From the NCBI GenBank assembly GCA_016711925.1, contig JADJSA010000002.1, positions 186,001 through 250,000 on the forward strand: a DNA stretch of 64,000 nt, in the 5' to 3' direction. Below, in pieces: positions 1-7,967 of the stretch. A program made the translations under genes and the position numbers. The stretch comes from Candidatus Methylophosphatis haderslevensis (lineage in GTDB: Bacteria > Pseudomonadota > Gammaproteobacteria > Burkholderiales > Rhodocyclaceae). Below the pieces are notes generated by a model, which saw only the letters and a list, made by a program, of their open reading frames with translations, had not been told where the DNA came from and searched no databases. The first letter of the stretch is position 1. Each line of letters begins with the position of its first letter.

Positions 1-1213
1 CGCCGGTTTCCGACAACACTTTCGAGGCCACCAGGCGATAGTGCTCGGTCTCCGGCGTGACACCCTCATCGCTCATCAGCGCCTGCAAATCCTCGTCGAA
101 TATCTCGCGCTTCTTGTCGGCAAGCGCCTTGAAGCGCACGAAGGCGGTGTTGAGATTCTCCTCGCTGTGCACCGGGATGCCGAGTTCCTGCAGCTTGGCG
201 CGGAAGGCGCTGCGGCCGGAGAGCTTGCCGAGCGAGAGCCGGTTGGTCGACCAGCCGACATCTTCCGCGCGCATGATCTCGTAGGTCTCGCGGTGCTTCA
301 ACACGCCGTCCTGGTGAATGCCGGATTCATGGGCGAAGGCGTTGGCGCCGACCACCGCCTTGTTCGGCTGCACCGGGTAGCCGGTGATCTGCGACACGAG
401 CTTGGAAGTCGGCACGATCTGCGTGGCATCGATGCGCGTATCGCAGGCGAACAGATCCCTGCGCGTGCGCACCGCCATGACGATTTCTTCCAGCGACGCG
501 TTGCCGGCACGCTCGCCCAGGCCGTTGATCGTGCATTCGACCTGGCGCGCGCCGGCCGCCACCGCGGCCAGCGAGTTGGCGACCGCCATGCCGAGATCAT
601 TGTGGCAGTGGGTGGACCAGATCACCTTGTCGGAACCGGGCACGCGCTCGATCAGCGTGCGCATGCGCTCGCCCCACTGCGACGGGATGCTGTAGCCGAC
701 GGTGTCCGGCACGTTGAGTGTGGTCGCGCCGGCCTTGATCACCGCCTCGAAGATGCGACAGAGGAAATCGGCTTCCGAGCGCACCGCGTCCTCGGCGGAA
801 AACTCGACGTCGTCGGTGAATTGCCGCGCGAGCTTGACTGCCGCCACTGCCGCCTCGACCACGCGGTCCGGGCTCATCTGCAGTTTCTTTTCCATGTGGA
901 TCGGGCTGGTGGCGATGAAGGTGTGGATGCGCCCGCGCGCCGCCGGCTTGATCGCCTCGCCGGCGCGGCGCACATCGTTCTCGCTGGCGCGCGCCAGCGT
1001 GCACACGGTCGAATCCTTGATCGCGGCGGCCACCGCGCGCACCGACTCGAAATCGCCGACCGACGCCGAGGCGAAACCGGCCTCGATCACGTCGACCTTC
1101 ATGCGCTCGAGCGCGCGGGCGATGCGCAACTTCTCGTCCCTGGTCATCGCCGCGCCCGGACTCTGCTCGCCGTCGCGCAAGGTGGTGTCGAATACGATCA
1201 ACTGGTCTTTCAT
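1..1213 (-). CDS. leuA: 2-isopropylmalate synthase, 3' end beyond window
   Basis: LeuA condenses acetyl-CoA with 2-oxoisovalerate, the first committed step of leucine synthesis. The reading frame starts at ATG 1211-1213 after an AGGAGAC ribosome site and stays open to the window edge, giving the first 404 or so of about 510 residues. The N-terminal catalytic barrel is complete: FDTTLRDGEQSPG near residue 8 (metal and substrate site) and STHCHNDLG with the two metal histidines. The C-terminal LeuA-dimer domain, which binds the feedback inhibitor leucine, lies outside. It is the last visible gene of the ilvB-ilvN-ilvC-psd-pssA-leuA run and has its own promoter and a candidate leader peptide upstream. 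Confidence 0.97.
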   Translation of the reverse strand, partial: MKDQLIVFDTTLRDGEQSPGAAMTRDEKLRIARALERMKVDVIEAGFASASVGDFESVRAVAAAIKDSTVCTLARASENDVRRAGEAIKPAARGRIHTFIATSPIHMEKKLQMSPDRVVEAAVAAVKLARQFTDDVEFSAEDAVRSEADFLCRIFEAVIKAGATTLNVPDTVGYSIPSQWGERMRTLIERVPGSDKVIWSTHCHNDLGMAVANSLAAVAAGARQVECTINGLGERAGNASLEEIVMAVRTRRDLFACDTRIDATQIVPTSKLVSQITGYPVQPNKAVVGANAFAHESGIHQDGVLKHRETYEIMRAEDVGWSTNRLSLGKLSGRSAFRAKLQELGIPVHSEENLNTAFVRFKALADKKREIFDEDLQALMSDEGVTPETEHYRLVASKVLSETG

Positions 1214-1299
1214 TTCAGTCTCCTGATGGAATTGGGGCGTCATCGGCCTGTGCGCTCGTCACAGCCGGCGGGCATTGCTCGAATTGTGAGTGGGGATTT

Positions 1300-1386
1300 T
1301 TAGCGCGCGGGGCGCAGCAGCGGCCGCGCCAGCAGCAGGCGGCGCAGCGAGAGGTAGGGCACGGCGATGAACGACTTGGCATCCAT
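1300..1386 (-). CDS. candidate leucine-rich leader peptide upstream of leuA
   Basis: A 28-codon ORF, ATG at 1384-1386 and TAA at 1300-1302, ends 86 nt before the leuA start on the same strand. Seven of 28 residues are leucine, six of them CTG codons, in the stretch YLSLRRLLLARPLLRPAR. A TTGCGC-17-TATAGT promoter sits so close that transcription should begin at or next to the ATG, so the ORF would be translated without a leader. A leucine-rich short ORF in front of a leucine gene is the classic layout of attenuation control. I see no strong terminator between the ORF and leuA, only a CTGTG/CACAG stem near 1240-1257, so the mechanism is inference. Confidence 0.45.
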   Translation of the reverse strand: MDAKSFIAVPYLSLRRLLLARPLLRPAR

Positions 1387-1393
1387 GTCGGGG

Positions 1394-1422
1394 ACTATAA
1401 GGGCTTTTTTTTCGCCGCGCAA
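1394..1422 (-). promoter_or_regulatory. sigma-70 promoter for leader ORF and leuA
   Basis: On the minus strand: -35 TTGCGC (1417-1422), a 17-nt spacer containing an A8 run, and -10 TATAGT (1394-1399). Seven bases separate the -10 box from the leader ATG at 1386, which places the start of transcription at or next to that codon. It begins 1 bp past the pssA stop codon, so leuA can be expressed apart from pssA. Confidence 0.6.
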
Positions 1423-1423
1423 G

Positions 1424-2194
1424 CTATGGCGCGGATTGGCCGCGGCTATCGCTGCGCTTGAACCAGCGCCACGCCCAAAGCGCATAACCCGACAGCGCGT
1501 AGACCAGAAACAGCAGGAACAGATTGCCCTGCGGATAGGCCGAGACGAAAACGAAGGCGCACACCAGGGCGATGATGAAAATGAAGGGCACGCTCTTGCG
1601 CAGGTTGATGTCCTTGCCGCTCCAGTAGGGAAAGTTGCTGACCATGGTGATGCCGGCGAACACCGTGAGCAGCGAGGCCGGCCAGCGCACGTCTTCGCCG
1701 GTGTAGCCCATGTCCATCATCACCCAGACGAAGCCGGCCACCAGCGCCGCCGCCGCAGGACTGGGCATGCCCTGAAAGTAGCGCTTGTCGACCACCTCGA
1801 TGTTGGTGTTGAAGCGCGCCAGCCGCAAGGCAGCACCGACGCAATAGACGAAGGCAGCGATCCAGCCCCAGCGCCCGAGACCGCGCAGCGCCCATTCGTA
1901 AATCACCAGCGCGGGGGCGGCACCGAAGCTCACCATGTCGGACAGCGAATCGTATTCGGCGCCGAATTCGCTCTGGGTATGGGTGAGCCGCGCCACCCGG
2001 CCGTCGAGCCCGTCGAGCACCATGGCGACGAAGATCGCCACCGCGGAATGCTCGAAGCGCATGTTCATCGCCTGGACAATGGCATAGAAGCCGGCAAACA
2101 GCGCGGCCGTGGTAAACAGATTGGGGAGGATGTAAATGCCGCGCCGGCGGATTTCGGGATTCATCAACCCCTTGCGGTTCCGGGTGATCGGCAT
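1424..2194 (-). CDS. pssA: CDP-diacylglycerol-serine O-phosphatidyltransferase
   Basis: PssA joins CDP-diacylglycerol and L-serine to make phosphatidylserine in the inner membrane. The CDP-alcohol phosphatidyltransferase signature is present: DGLDGRVAR followed by GAEYDSLSD with all expected Asp and Gly positions. The protein of 256 residues is strongly hydrophobic with six or more membrane segments, starting with LPNLFTTAALFAGFYAIVQ. I chose ATG 2192-2194 (MPITRNRKG); the frame extends further upstream but that part is arginine/proline-rich and unlike the family. ATG 2162-2164 with AAGGGG ahead is an alternative start ten residues in. It follows psd, the next enzyme of phosphatidylethanolamine synthesis. 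Confidence 0.95.
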   Translation of the reverse strand: MPITRNRKGLMNPEIRRRGIYILPNLFTTAALFAGFYAIVQAMNMRFEHSAVAIFVAMVLDGLDGRVARLTHTQSEFGAEYDSLSDMVSFGAAPALVIYEWALRGLGRWGWIAAFVYCVGAALRLARFNTNIEVVDKRYFQGMPSPAAAALVAGFVWVMMDMGYTGEDVRWPASLLTVFAGITMVSNFPYWSGKDINLRKSVPFIFIIALVCAFVFVSAYPQGNLFLLFLVYALSGYALWAWRWFKRSDSRGQSAP

Positions 2195-2282
2195 CGATGC
2201 TCGGCGGAATGCGGCTGGCTGCCGCGATGGGCGGAATTGTACCCGAACGCCCCGCCAGCAGCCCCGGCGCGGACGCCGCGGG

Positions 2283-2924
2283 TCAGGGCAGTTCGGCCAG
2301 CACGGTGGCGGTCGCGGATACCTTGTCGCCAACCGTCACCATGGCCCTGCTGCCCGGCGGCAGATAGAGGTCGACGCGCGAACCGAAGCGGATGAAACCG
2401 TAGCGCTCGCCGCGCGCGAGTTTCGCACCCGCATCGACATAGCACAGGATGCGCCGCGCGATCAGGCCGGCGACCTGCACGCAGGTCACGTCCTGGCCGT
2501 CGCGGGTCTTGATCCACAGCGCGTTGCGCTCGTTTTCGGTCGACGCCTTGTCGAGCGCCGCATTGACGAAGGCGCCCGGGTTGTACCAGCGCTGTTGCAC
2601 GTCGCCATCGACCGGCGAGCGGTTCGAATGCACATTGAACACGTTCATGAACACGCTGATCTTCAGCGCGGGGCGCTTGAGGTAGGGATCGTCGACCGGT
2701 TCGACGACCACGATGCGCCCGTCGGCCGGCGACAGCACGTCCTTGGCGCCCTGCGGCACGGGCCGCCCCGGGTCGCGGAAGAACTGGACGACGAAGACGG
2801 CGATCAGCCAGAACGGTATCGACCAGGCAATACTGCCAAAGACCGCGACCGCCAAAGCCAAGGCGACCGAGATGCCGATAAAGGGCCAGCCTTCCTTGGC
2901 GAGTATGGGATGGGGATAGGTCAT
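2283..2924 (-). CDS. psd: phosphatidylserine decarboxylase proenzyme, short type
   Basis: Psd decarboxylates phosphatidylserine to phosphatidylethanolamine. At 213 residues it is the short form, with an N-terminal hydrophobic hairpin (residues about 13-45) followed by the catalytic domain. The self-cleavage site is the GS of RFGSRVDLYLP near the C terminus, where the serine would become the pyruvoyl cofactor; NVHSNRSP carries a conserved histidine. The start ATG at 2922-2924 lacks a clear Shine-Dalgarno sequence because the 30-bp repeat at 2926-2955, pyrimidine-rich on this strand, lies directly upstream. It is likely co-transcribed with ilvC and pssA. Confidence 0.95.
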   Translation of the reverse strand: MTYPHPILAKEGWPFIGISVALALAVAVFGSIAWSIPFWLIAVFVVQFFRDPGRPVPQGAKDVLSPADGRIVVVEPVDDPYLKRPALKISVFMNVFNVHSNRSPVDGDVQQRWYNPGAFVNAALDKASTENERNALWIKTRDGQDVTCVQVAGLIARRILCYVDAGAKLARGERYGFIRFGSRVDLYLPPGSRAMVTVGDKVSATATVLAELP

Positions 2925-2925
2925 T

Positions 2926-2955
2926 TGCGTGAAGAGTAAGGCGCGAGGAGTGAGG
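2926..2955. repeat. 30-bp intergenic repeat, copy 1
   Basis: Matches the copy at 4033-4062 at 27 of 30 positions, the three differences all being A against G. It lies between ilvC and psd, two bases upstream of the psd start codon. The sequence 2977-2998 on the other strand is a degenerate inverted relative of part of it (GTAAGGAGTGAGG), so a weak hairpin is possible. Confidence 0.7.
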
Positions 2956-2997
2956 AACAGAGGCTGTGGCGAGCCGCTCCTCTCCCCTCACTCCTTA

Positions 2998-4014
2998 CTA
3001 GTTTTTCGACTGGTCGACCAGCTTGTTCTTGCTGATCCACGGCATCATCGCGCGCAGTTGCGCGCCGACCTTCTCGATTTCGTGCGCGGCGGTCAGGCGG
3101 CGGCGCGCGGTCATCTCGGGGTAGTTGGTGCGGCCTTCCAGGATGAAGCGTTTGGCATAGCTGCCGTTCTGGATGTTGGCCAGGCACTCCTTCATCGCCG
3201 CGCGCGACGGCGCGCCGATCACCTTGTCGCCGGTGACGTATTCGCCGTACTCCGCGTTGTTGGAGATCGAGTAATTCATGTTGGCGATGCCGCCCTCGAA
3301 GATCAGGTCGACGATCAGCTTCACTTCGTGCAGGCACTCGAAGTAGGCCATCTCCGGTGCATAGCCGGCTTCGGTCAGCGTCTCGTAGCCGGCCTTGATC
3401 AGTTCGACCAGGCCGCCGCACAGCACGGCCTGCTCGCCGAACAGGTCGGTCTCGGTTTCTTCGCGGAAGTTGGTCTCGATCACGCCGCCCTTGGTGCCGC
3501 CGTTGGCCGCCGCGTAGGACAGCGCCAGATCGCGCGCCTTGCCCGACTTGTCCTGATAGACGGCGATCAACGACGGCACGCCGCCGCCGCGCAGGTACTC
3601 TGAGCGGACGGTGTGGCCGGGCCCCTTGGGCGCGACCATGATCACGTCGAGATCGGCGCGCGGGATGACCTGGTTGTAGTGGATGTTGAAGCCATGGGCA
3701 AAGGCGAGCGTGCCGCCCTGGCGGATGTTGGGTTCGACATCGCCGTAATAGACCGAGGGGATGTTCTCGTCCGGCAACAGGATCATCACCAGGTCCGCAC
3801 CCTTGACCGCCTCGGCGACTTCCTTGACCGTGAGCCCGGCGCTGGCGGCCTTGTTCCATGAGGCACCGCCCTTGCGCAGGCCGACGGTCACGTTCACGCC
3901 GGATTCCTTGAGGTTCTGCGCGTGGGCGTGGCCCTGCGAGCCGTAGCCGACGATGGTGACCTGCTTGCCCTTGATCAGCGAGAGATCGGCGTCCTTGTCG
4001 TAATAGACTTTCAT
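2998..4014 (-). CDS. ilvC: ketol-acid reductoisomerase (NADP+), class I
   Basis: IlvC isomerises and reduces acetolactate or acetohydroxybutyrate to dihydroxy acids in valine and isoleucine synthesis. The 338-residue length fits class I enzymes. The N-terminal Rossmann fold shows VTIVGYGSQGHAHAQNL with an arginine and serine in the following loop (LRKGGASW), typical of NADPH preference. The C-terminal knotted domain contains FGEQAVLCGG, YFECLHEVKLI and the metal-binding acidic residues. AAAAGGAAC precedes the ATG. It follows ilvN after a 90-bp gap that contains repeat copy 2. Confidence 0.97.
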   Translation of the reverse strand: MKVYYDKDADLSLIKGKQVTIVGYGSQGHAHAQNLKESGVNVTVGLRKGGASWNKAASAGLTVKEVAEAVKGADLVMILLPDENIPSVYYGDVEPNIRQGGTLAFAHGFNIHYNQVIPRADLDVIMVAPKGPGHTVRSEYLRGGGVPSLIAVYQDKSGKARDLALSYAAANGGTKGGVIETNFREETETDLFGEQAVLCGGLVELIKAGYETLTEAGYAPEMAYFECLHEVKLIVDLIFEGGIANMNYSISNNAEYGEYVTGDKVIGAPSRAAMKECLANIQNGSYAKRFILEGRTNYPEMTARRRLTAAHEIEKVGAQLRAMMPWISKNKLVDQSKN

Positions 4015-4032
4015 GCTTGTTCCTTTTCCGAC

Positions 4033-4062
4033 TGCGTGAAGGGTGAGGCGCGAGGGGTGAGG
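4033..4062. repeat. 30-bp intergenic repeat, copy 2
   Basis: Partner of 2926-2955 (27 of 30 identical), located between ilvN and ilvC, 18 bp upstream of the ilvC start. Both copies have the same orientation and the same placement just 5' of a gene of this operon. Confidence 0.7.
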
Positions 4063-4104
4063 CGTCAGGGTTGGGCCTTGCCCGGCCCCTTCGCCCCCCC
4101 CTGA

Positions 4105-4596
4105 CTAGATTCTGAGTATCCGGTCGCCGCGGCCGATGCCGCTGACGCCGGTACGCACGGTCTCGAGGATCAGCGACTTGTCGATCGCCTCGATGAAGGA
4201 GTCGAGCTTGGTCGCAGAACCGGTGAGTTCGATCACGTAGGTCGACTCGGTGACGTCGACGATGCGGCCGCGGAAGATGTCGGCCATGCGCTTGGTCTCC
4301 TCGCGGTCCTTGCCGGTAGCACGGACCTTGATGAGCATCAGCTCGCGTTCGAGATAGGCGGCCTCGGAGAGATCCACCACCTTGACGACTTCGACCAGCT
4401 TGTTCAGTTGCTTGGTGATCTGCTCGATGATGTCGTCGGAACCGATGCTGACGATGGTCATGCGCGACATCGACGGGTCTTCGGTCGCCGCCACGGTCAG
4501 CGATTCGATGTTGTAACCGCGGGCGGAGAACATGTTCGACACGCGCGACAGGGCGCCCGCCTCGTTCTCCAGCAGCAGCGAAATGACATGTCTCAT
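4105..4596 (-). CDS. ilvN: acetolactate synthase small (regulatory) subunit
   Basis: Regulatory subunit (IlvH/IlvN type) of acetohydroxyacid synthase; it activates the catalytic subunit and binds valine for feedback inhibition. The 163 residues begin MRHVISLLLENEAGALSRVSNMF, a clear ACT domain with the valine-site loop (residues 1-75), followed by the C-terminal ALS_ss_C domain (about 85-160). It is transcribed after ilvB across a 154-bp gap and before ilvC. Confidence 0.96.
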   Translation of the reverse strand: MRHVISLLLENEAGALSRVSNMFSARGYNIESLTVAATEDPSMSRMTIVSIGSDDIIEQITKQLNKLVEVVKVVDLSEAAYLERELMLIKVRATGKDREETKRMADIFRGRIVDVTESTYVIELTGSATKLDSFIEAIDKSLILETVRTGVSGIGRGDRILRI

Positions 4597-4750
4597 TGCG
4601 AGAACCTCGTGCGGAAAGTTGCGATGAACCGTGCCTGGCGCGAATGCGGGCTGCCGGAGGCCGGCGTCCGTGGCGGCGGCAACCGGTAAGCTGCCGTCGC
4701 GCGACGCGCGAGCATCCGCCCGCGCGCCCCGTGCAAGCTACGGATGGTTG

Positions 4751-6460
4751 CTACAGATCCTCGGAGGACAAGATCATCTCGGTGAGACCCTTGCCGCCCT
4801 GGACCATCGGGTAAACGTTTTCCGTCTGATCGATCTTGAAATCGAGGAACACCAGATCGGTCTTGCGCTTGAACGCCTCGCGCAGCGCACCCTCGACGTC
4901 GCCCGGCTTGTCGACCTCGAGACCGACGTGTCCATAGGCTTCGGCCAGCTTGGCGAAGTTGGGCAGCGAATCCATGTACGACTCGGAATAGCGGTTGCCG
5001 TGGAAGAACTCCTGCCACTGCCGCACCATGCCCAGGTAGCGGTTGTTCAGGTTGATGATCTTGATCGGCAGACGATACTGCTTGCAGGTCGACAGTTCCT
5101 GGATGCACATCTGGATCGACGCCTCGCCGGTCACGCAGGCCACCGGCGAGCCCGGGTGCGCAAACTGGCAGCCCATGGCGTAGGGCATGCCCACGCCCAT
5201 GGTGCCCAGGCCGCCGGAGTTGAGCCAGCGGCGCGGCTTGTCGAACTTGTAGTACTGCGCTGCCCACATCTGGTGCTGGCCGACATCCGAAGTGATGAAG
5301 GCATCGCCCTTGGTCACTTCCCACAGCTTCTGGATGACGTACTGCGGCTTGATGATTTCGTCGCTGTTCTTGTACTTCATGCAGTCGCGCGCGCGCCATT
5401 CGTCGATCTGCTTCCACCAGGTCGCCAGCGCGTCGGGGTCGGATCGCTCCTCGGTCGCGTCGAGCAGCTTGATCATTTCGTCGAGCACGTCGCCGACGTT
5501 GCCGACGATCGGCACATCGACCTTGACGCGCTTGGAGATCGACGACGGATCGATGTCGATATGGATGATCTTGCGCGCCACCTGGGCGAAGTGCGCCGGG
5601 TCGCCGATCACCCGGTCGTCGAAGCGCGCGCCGATGGCGATCAGCACGTCGCTGTACTGCATCGCCATGTTGGCTTCGTAGGTGCCGTGCATGCCGGGCA
5701 TGCCGAGCGACTGCTTGTCGGTCCCCGGGTAGCCGCCGAGGCCCATCAAGGTGTTGGTGATCGGGAAGCCGAGCGACTTGACGAACTTGGTCAGCTTGTC
5801 CGCCGCATCGGACAGGATCACGCCGCCGCCGGCGTATACCATCGGCCGCTTGGCTTCGAGCAACAGTTGCACGGCCTTTTTGATCTGCCCGCTGTGGCCC
5901 TTGACCACCGGGTTGTAGGACCGCATCGCCACCGATTTCGGATAGGCGAACTCGCATTTCTGGGCCGTGACATCCTTGGGAATATCGACCAGCACCGGCC
6001 CGGGGCGCCCGGTGGCGGCAATGTGGAAGGCCTTCTTGATGCTCGCGGCCAGATCCCGGACGTCCTTGACCAGCATGTTGTGCTTGACGCACGGGCGCGT
6101 GACGCCGACCGCATCGACTTCCTGGAAGGCATCCTGGCCGATATAGGCCGTGGGAACCTGGCCGGAGAGGATCACCACCGGGATCGAATCCATGTAGGCG
6201 GTGGCGATGCCGGTCACCGCATTGGTCACGCCGGGGCCGGAGGTGACCAGCGCGCAGCCAACCTTTTCGGTGGAACGGGCGTAGGCATCGGCGGCATGGA
6301 CGGCGGCCTGTTCATGGCGCACCAGCACATGGCGCACCTTCTCCTGCTTGAACAACTCATCGTAAATGTGCAGGACCGCCCCCCCCGGATAGCCGAACAG
6401 ATATTCGACCTTTTCTTCCTGTAGACACCTGATTACAATTTCCGCACCCGTCAAAACCAT
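4751..6460 (-). CDS. ilvB: acetolactate synthase large (catalytic) subunit
   Basis: ThDP- and FAD-dependent enzyme making acetolactate or acetohydroxybutyrate from pyruvate (with 2-oxobutyrate for the latter). The 569 residues show the N-terminal pyrimidine-binding domain with the catalytic glutamate in LVRHEQAAVHAADAYAR, a central FAD domain, and the C-terminal ThDP domain (SDVGQHQMWAAQYY to IINLNNRYLGMV). The usual GDGS metal-binding motif reads GEAS; Glu in place of Asp is frequent in betaproteobacteria, the Ala is less usual. The start MVLTGAEIV fits the family. It is the first gene of the ilv-psd-pssA-leuA run. Confidence 0.97.
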   Translation of the reverse strand: MVLTGAEIVIRCLQEEKVEYLFGYPGGAVLHIYDELFKQEKVRHVLVRHEQAAVHAADAYARSTEKVGCALVTSGPGVTNAVTGIATAYMDSIPVVILSGQVPTAYIGQDAFQEVDAVGVTRPCVKHNMLVKDVRDLAASIKKAFHIAATGRPGPVLVDIPKDVTAQKCEFAYPKSVAMRSYNPVVKGHSGQIKKAVQLLLEAKRPMVYAGGGVILSDAADKLTKFVKSLGFPITNTLMGLGGYPGTDKQSLGMPGMHGTYEANMAMQYSDVLIAIGARFDDRVIGDPAHFAQVARKIIHIDIDPSSISKRVKVDVPIVGNVGDVLDEMIKLLDATEERSDPDALATWWKQIDEWRARDCMKYKNSDEIIKPQYVIQKLWEVTKGDAFITSDVGQHQMWAAQYYKFDKPRRWLNSGGLGTMGVGMPYAMGCQFAHPGSPVACVTGEASIQMCIQELSTCKQYRLPIKIINLNNRYLGMVRQWQEFFHGNRYSESYMDSLPNFAKLAEAYGHVGLEVDKPGDVEGALREAFKRKTDLVFLDFKIDQTENVYPMVQGGKGLTEMILSSEDL

Positions 6461-6495
6461 GGCCGCACCCGCTAAGCTAGTAGGGAAGACTTGTA

Positions 6496-6524
6496 ACCTT
6501 ACTGACTCGCCCCAGTTTGGTCAA
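6496..6524 (-). promoter_or_regulatory. sigma-70 promoter of ilvB
   Basis: Minus strand TTGACC (6519-6524), 17-nt spacer, TAAGGT (6496-6501), about 35 nt upstream of the ilvB start codon. It lies in the 117-bp divergent region shared with the sigma-factor gene. Confidence 0.5.
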
Positions 6525-6577
6525 GTTTATGTTGCAGGGCAAAAACCTCTAAAGAAACGGGTCTTTAAGGACTTCCT

Positions 6578-7144
6578 CTGGCCTCCCGCGTCGAACTCTC
6601 GGATTTTCTCGCCAGCGTCGAAAAACGCGCCTTCAAACAGGCGCTGTTCGCATTGCGCGACGAGGAACTTGCGCTCGACGCCGTCCAGGACGCCATGCTC
6701 AAGCTGTCCGAGAAATACGGCGACAAGCCGCCCGACGAACTGCCGATGCTGTTCCAGCGCATCCTGCAGAACGTCATCCGCGACTGTTTCCGCCGGCTCA
6801 AGGTACGCTCGACCTGGACCACCCTGCTGTCGGCATTCGGCGGCAGTGACGAGGACGACGACTCCGACCCCCTGGAAACCCTCGAGGCCCGGGACGGGTC
6901 GAACCTTGCGGCCTCACCGCAGTCACACCTTGAGCAATCACAGGTGATGGGCGTCATCGAGGCCGAGATCGCGCGCCTGCCGGCGCGTCAACGGGAGGCC
7001 TTTCTGATGCGTTACTGGGAGGAAATGGACATAGCAGAGACGGCGGCCGCCATGGGCTGCTCGGAAGGCAGTGTGAAGACACATTGCTCGCGAGCGACGC
7101 ATACGCTGGCTGCCGCGCTCAAATCAAAAGGTATAACGCTATGA
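6578..7144 (+). CDS. RNA polymerase sigma factor, sigma-70/ECF-like, probable CTG start
   Basis: Region 2 is seen as ALDAVQDAMLKLSEKY and region 4 as LPARQREAFLMRYWEEMDIAETAAAMGCSEGSVKTHCSRA near the C terminus; an acidic DEDDDSD linker lies between. Homologues as I remember them begin with ASRxELSDFLASVEKRAFKQALF, which here is encoded from 6581. The only start-like codon before it and after the in-frame stop at 6566 is CTG at 6578, six bases behind AAGGA. The alternative TTG at 6653 would remove 25 conserved residues. The gene heads a tight cluster with DUF3619 (ATGA overlap), DUF3106 and RDD genes, an arrangement common in betaproteobacteria; the target regulon is unknown. Confidence 0.85.
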   Translation: MASRVELSDFLASVEKRAFKQALFALRDEELALDAVQDAMLKLSEKYGDKPPDELPMLFQRILQNVIRDCFRRLKVRSTWTTLLSAFGGSDEDDDSDPLETLEARDGSNLAASPQSHLEQSQVMGVIEAEIARLPARQREAFLMRYWEEMDIAETAAAMGCSEGSVKTHCSRATHTLAAALKSKGITL

Positions 7145-7515
7145 ACGAGCAGGAATTTGCTCTCTGGATCAAGCAGGAACTCGACCTCGGCAGCCACCAG
7201 TTGTCCCCGGCAGTGCAGCGTCGTCTGCAGTCAGCGAGGCGCCGGGCGCTTGATCGTCAGCCGGCAAGAATCCGGACGCTGAGCCTTGCCGGCGTTGGCC
7301 GTCTGGTCGAGGATCACGCGCGGGCATGGCTCGCGCCGGCCGCTACCGTCATTGCGCTGTCGTTGATGTTCGTCGCCGGTTCGCAACTGACGGCCGCCCA
7401 GCAGGCAGGCGAAATGGAAGAAATTGATAGCGCTCTGCTGTCCGACGATCTGCCGATCGACGCCTATCTCGACCGCGGGTTCGTCAAATGGCTAAAACGC
7501 GACTCCTCTGGCTGA
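7141..7515 (+). CDS. DUF3619 family membrane protein
   Basis: A 124-residue protein whose ATG overlaps the stop of the sigma-factor gene (ATGA), indicating coupled translation. The N-terminal half is polar and arginine-rich, followed by one membrane segment (WLAPAATVIALSLMFVAGSQL, residues about 60-80) and a short acidic tail. DUF3619 proteins regularly follow this type of sigma factor and may act as its membrane-bound partner; that role is inference from position and topology. No catalytic motif is visible. Confidence 0.8.
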   Translation: MNEQEFALWIKQELDLGSHQLSPAVQRRLQSARRRALDRQPARIRTLSLAGVGRLVEDHARAWLAPAATVIALSLMFVAGSQLTAAQQAGEMEEIDSALLSDDLPIDAYLDRGFVKWLKRDSSG

Positions 7516-7961
7516 TTCTCCTGCTGGCCCTGATCGGCCCGGTCCATGCGGTCGGACAAGTTCTGCCCGTCGCGCCGAAATGGTCTGAACTGACTGCCCA
7601 GGACCGGCAGATCCTCGCGCCGCTTGCCGCCGATTGGGATGCGCTGGAATCGCGCCCCAAGGCAAAATGGCTTGGCGTTGCCAAGCGCTACCCGTCGATG
7701 ACGCCGGAAGAGCAGGAACGCGTGCAGACGCGGATGAAAGACTGGGCGAAGCTCACGCCCGAGCAGCGCGCCAAGGCGCGCGAGCAGTACCGCTCCATGC
7801 GCAAGAGCCCCCCGGAAGAGCGCGAGGCACTCAAGAACCGGTGGAAGGAATATGAAAACCTGCCGCCCGAAGAGCGCCTGCGCCTGAACGACAAGGCCGC
7901 GCAACCCGCCAATCGCCTGCCGGCAAAGCCGGCTCCCGCTTCCGGCAGCGCGCGCCCGTAG
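7488..7961 (+). CDS. DUF3106 domain protein, probably exported
   Basis: A 157-residue protein starting 28 nt before the end of the DUF3619 gene. It has a signal peptide (LLWLILLLALIGPVHA) and then a helical repeat of WxxLTxxDRQxLxPL, YPSMTPEEQERV, WAKLTPEQRAKA, YRSMRKSPPEERE, YENLPPEERLRL, the DUF3106 pattern. The tail is alanine/proline-rich. This resembles periplasmic helical proteins that bind partners by conserved P-E-E/Q-R motifs. Function is unknown; the conserved link to the sigma-factor gene suggests envelope sensing. Confidence 0.8.
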   Translation: MAKTRLLWLILLLALIGPVHAVGQVLPVAPKWSELTAQDRQILAPLAADWDALESRPKAKWLGVAKRYPSMTPEEQERVQTRMKDWAKLTPEQRAKAREQYRSMRKSPPEEREALKNRWKEYENLPPEERLRLNDKAAQPANRLPAKPAPASGSARP

Positions 7962-7967
7962 CCTGGG

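Noticed and set aside
4631..6424. 597-codon plus-strand ORF opposite ilvB
   Set aside because: It mirrors ilvB, has no family-like motifs and a composition expected of the antisense frame of a GC-rich gene.
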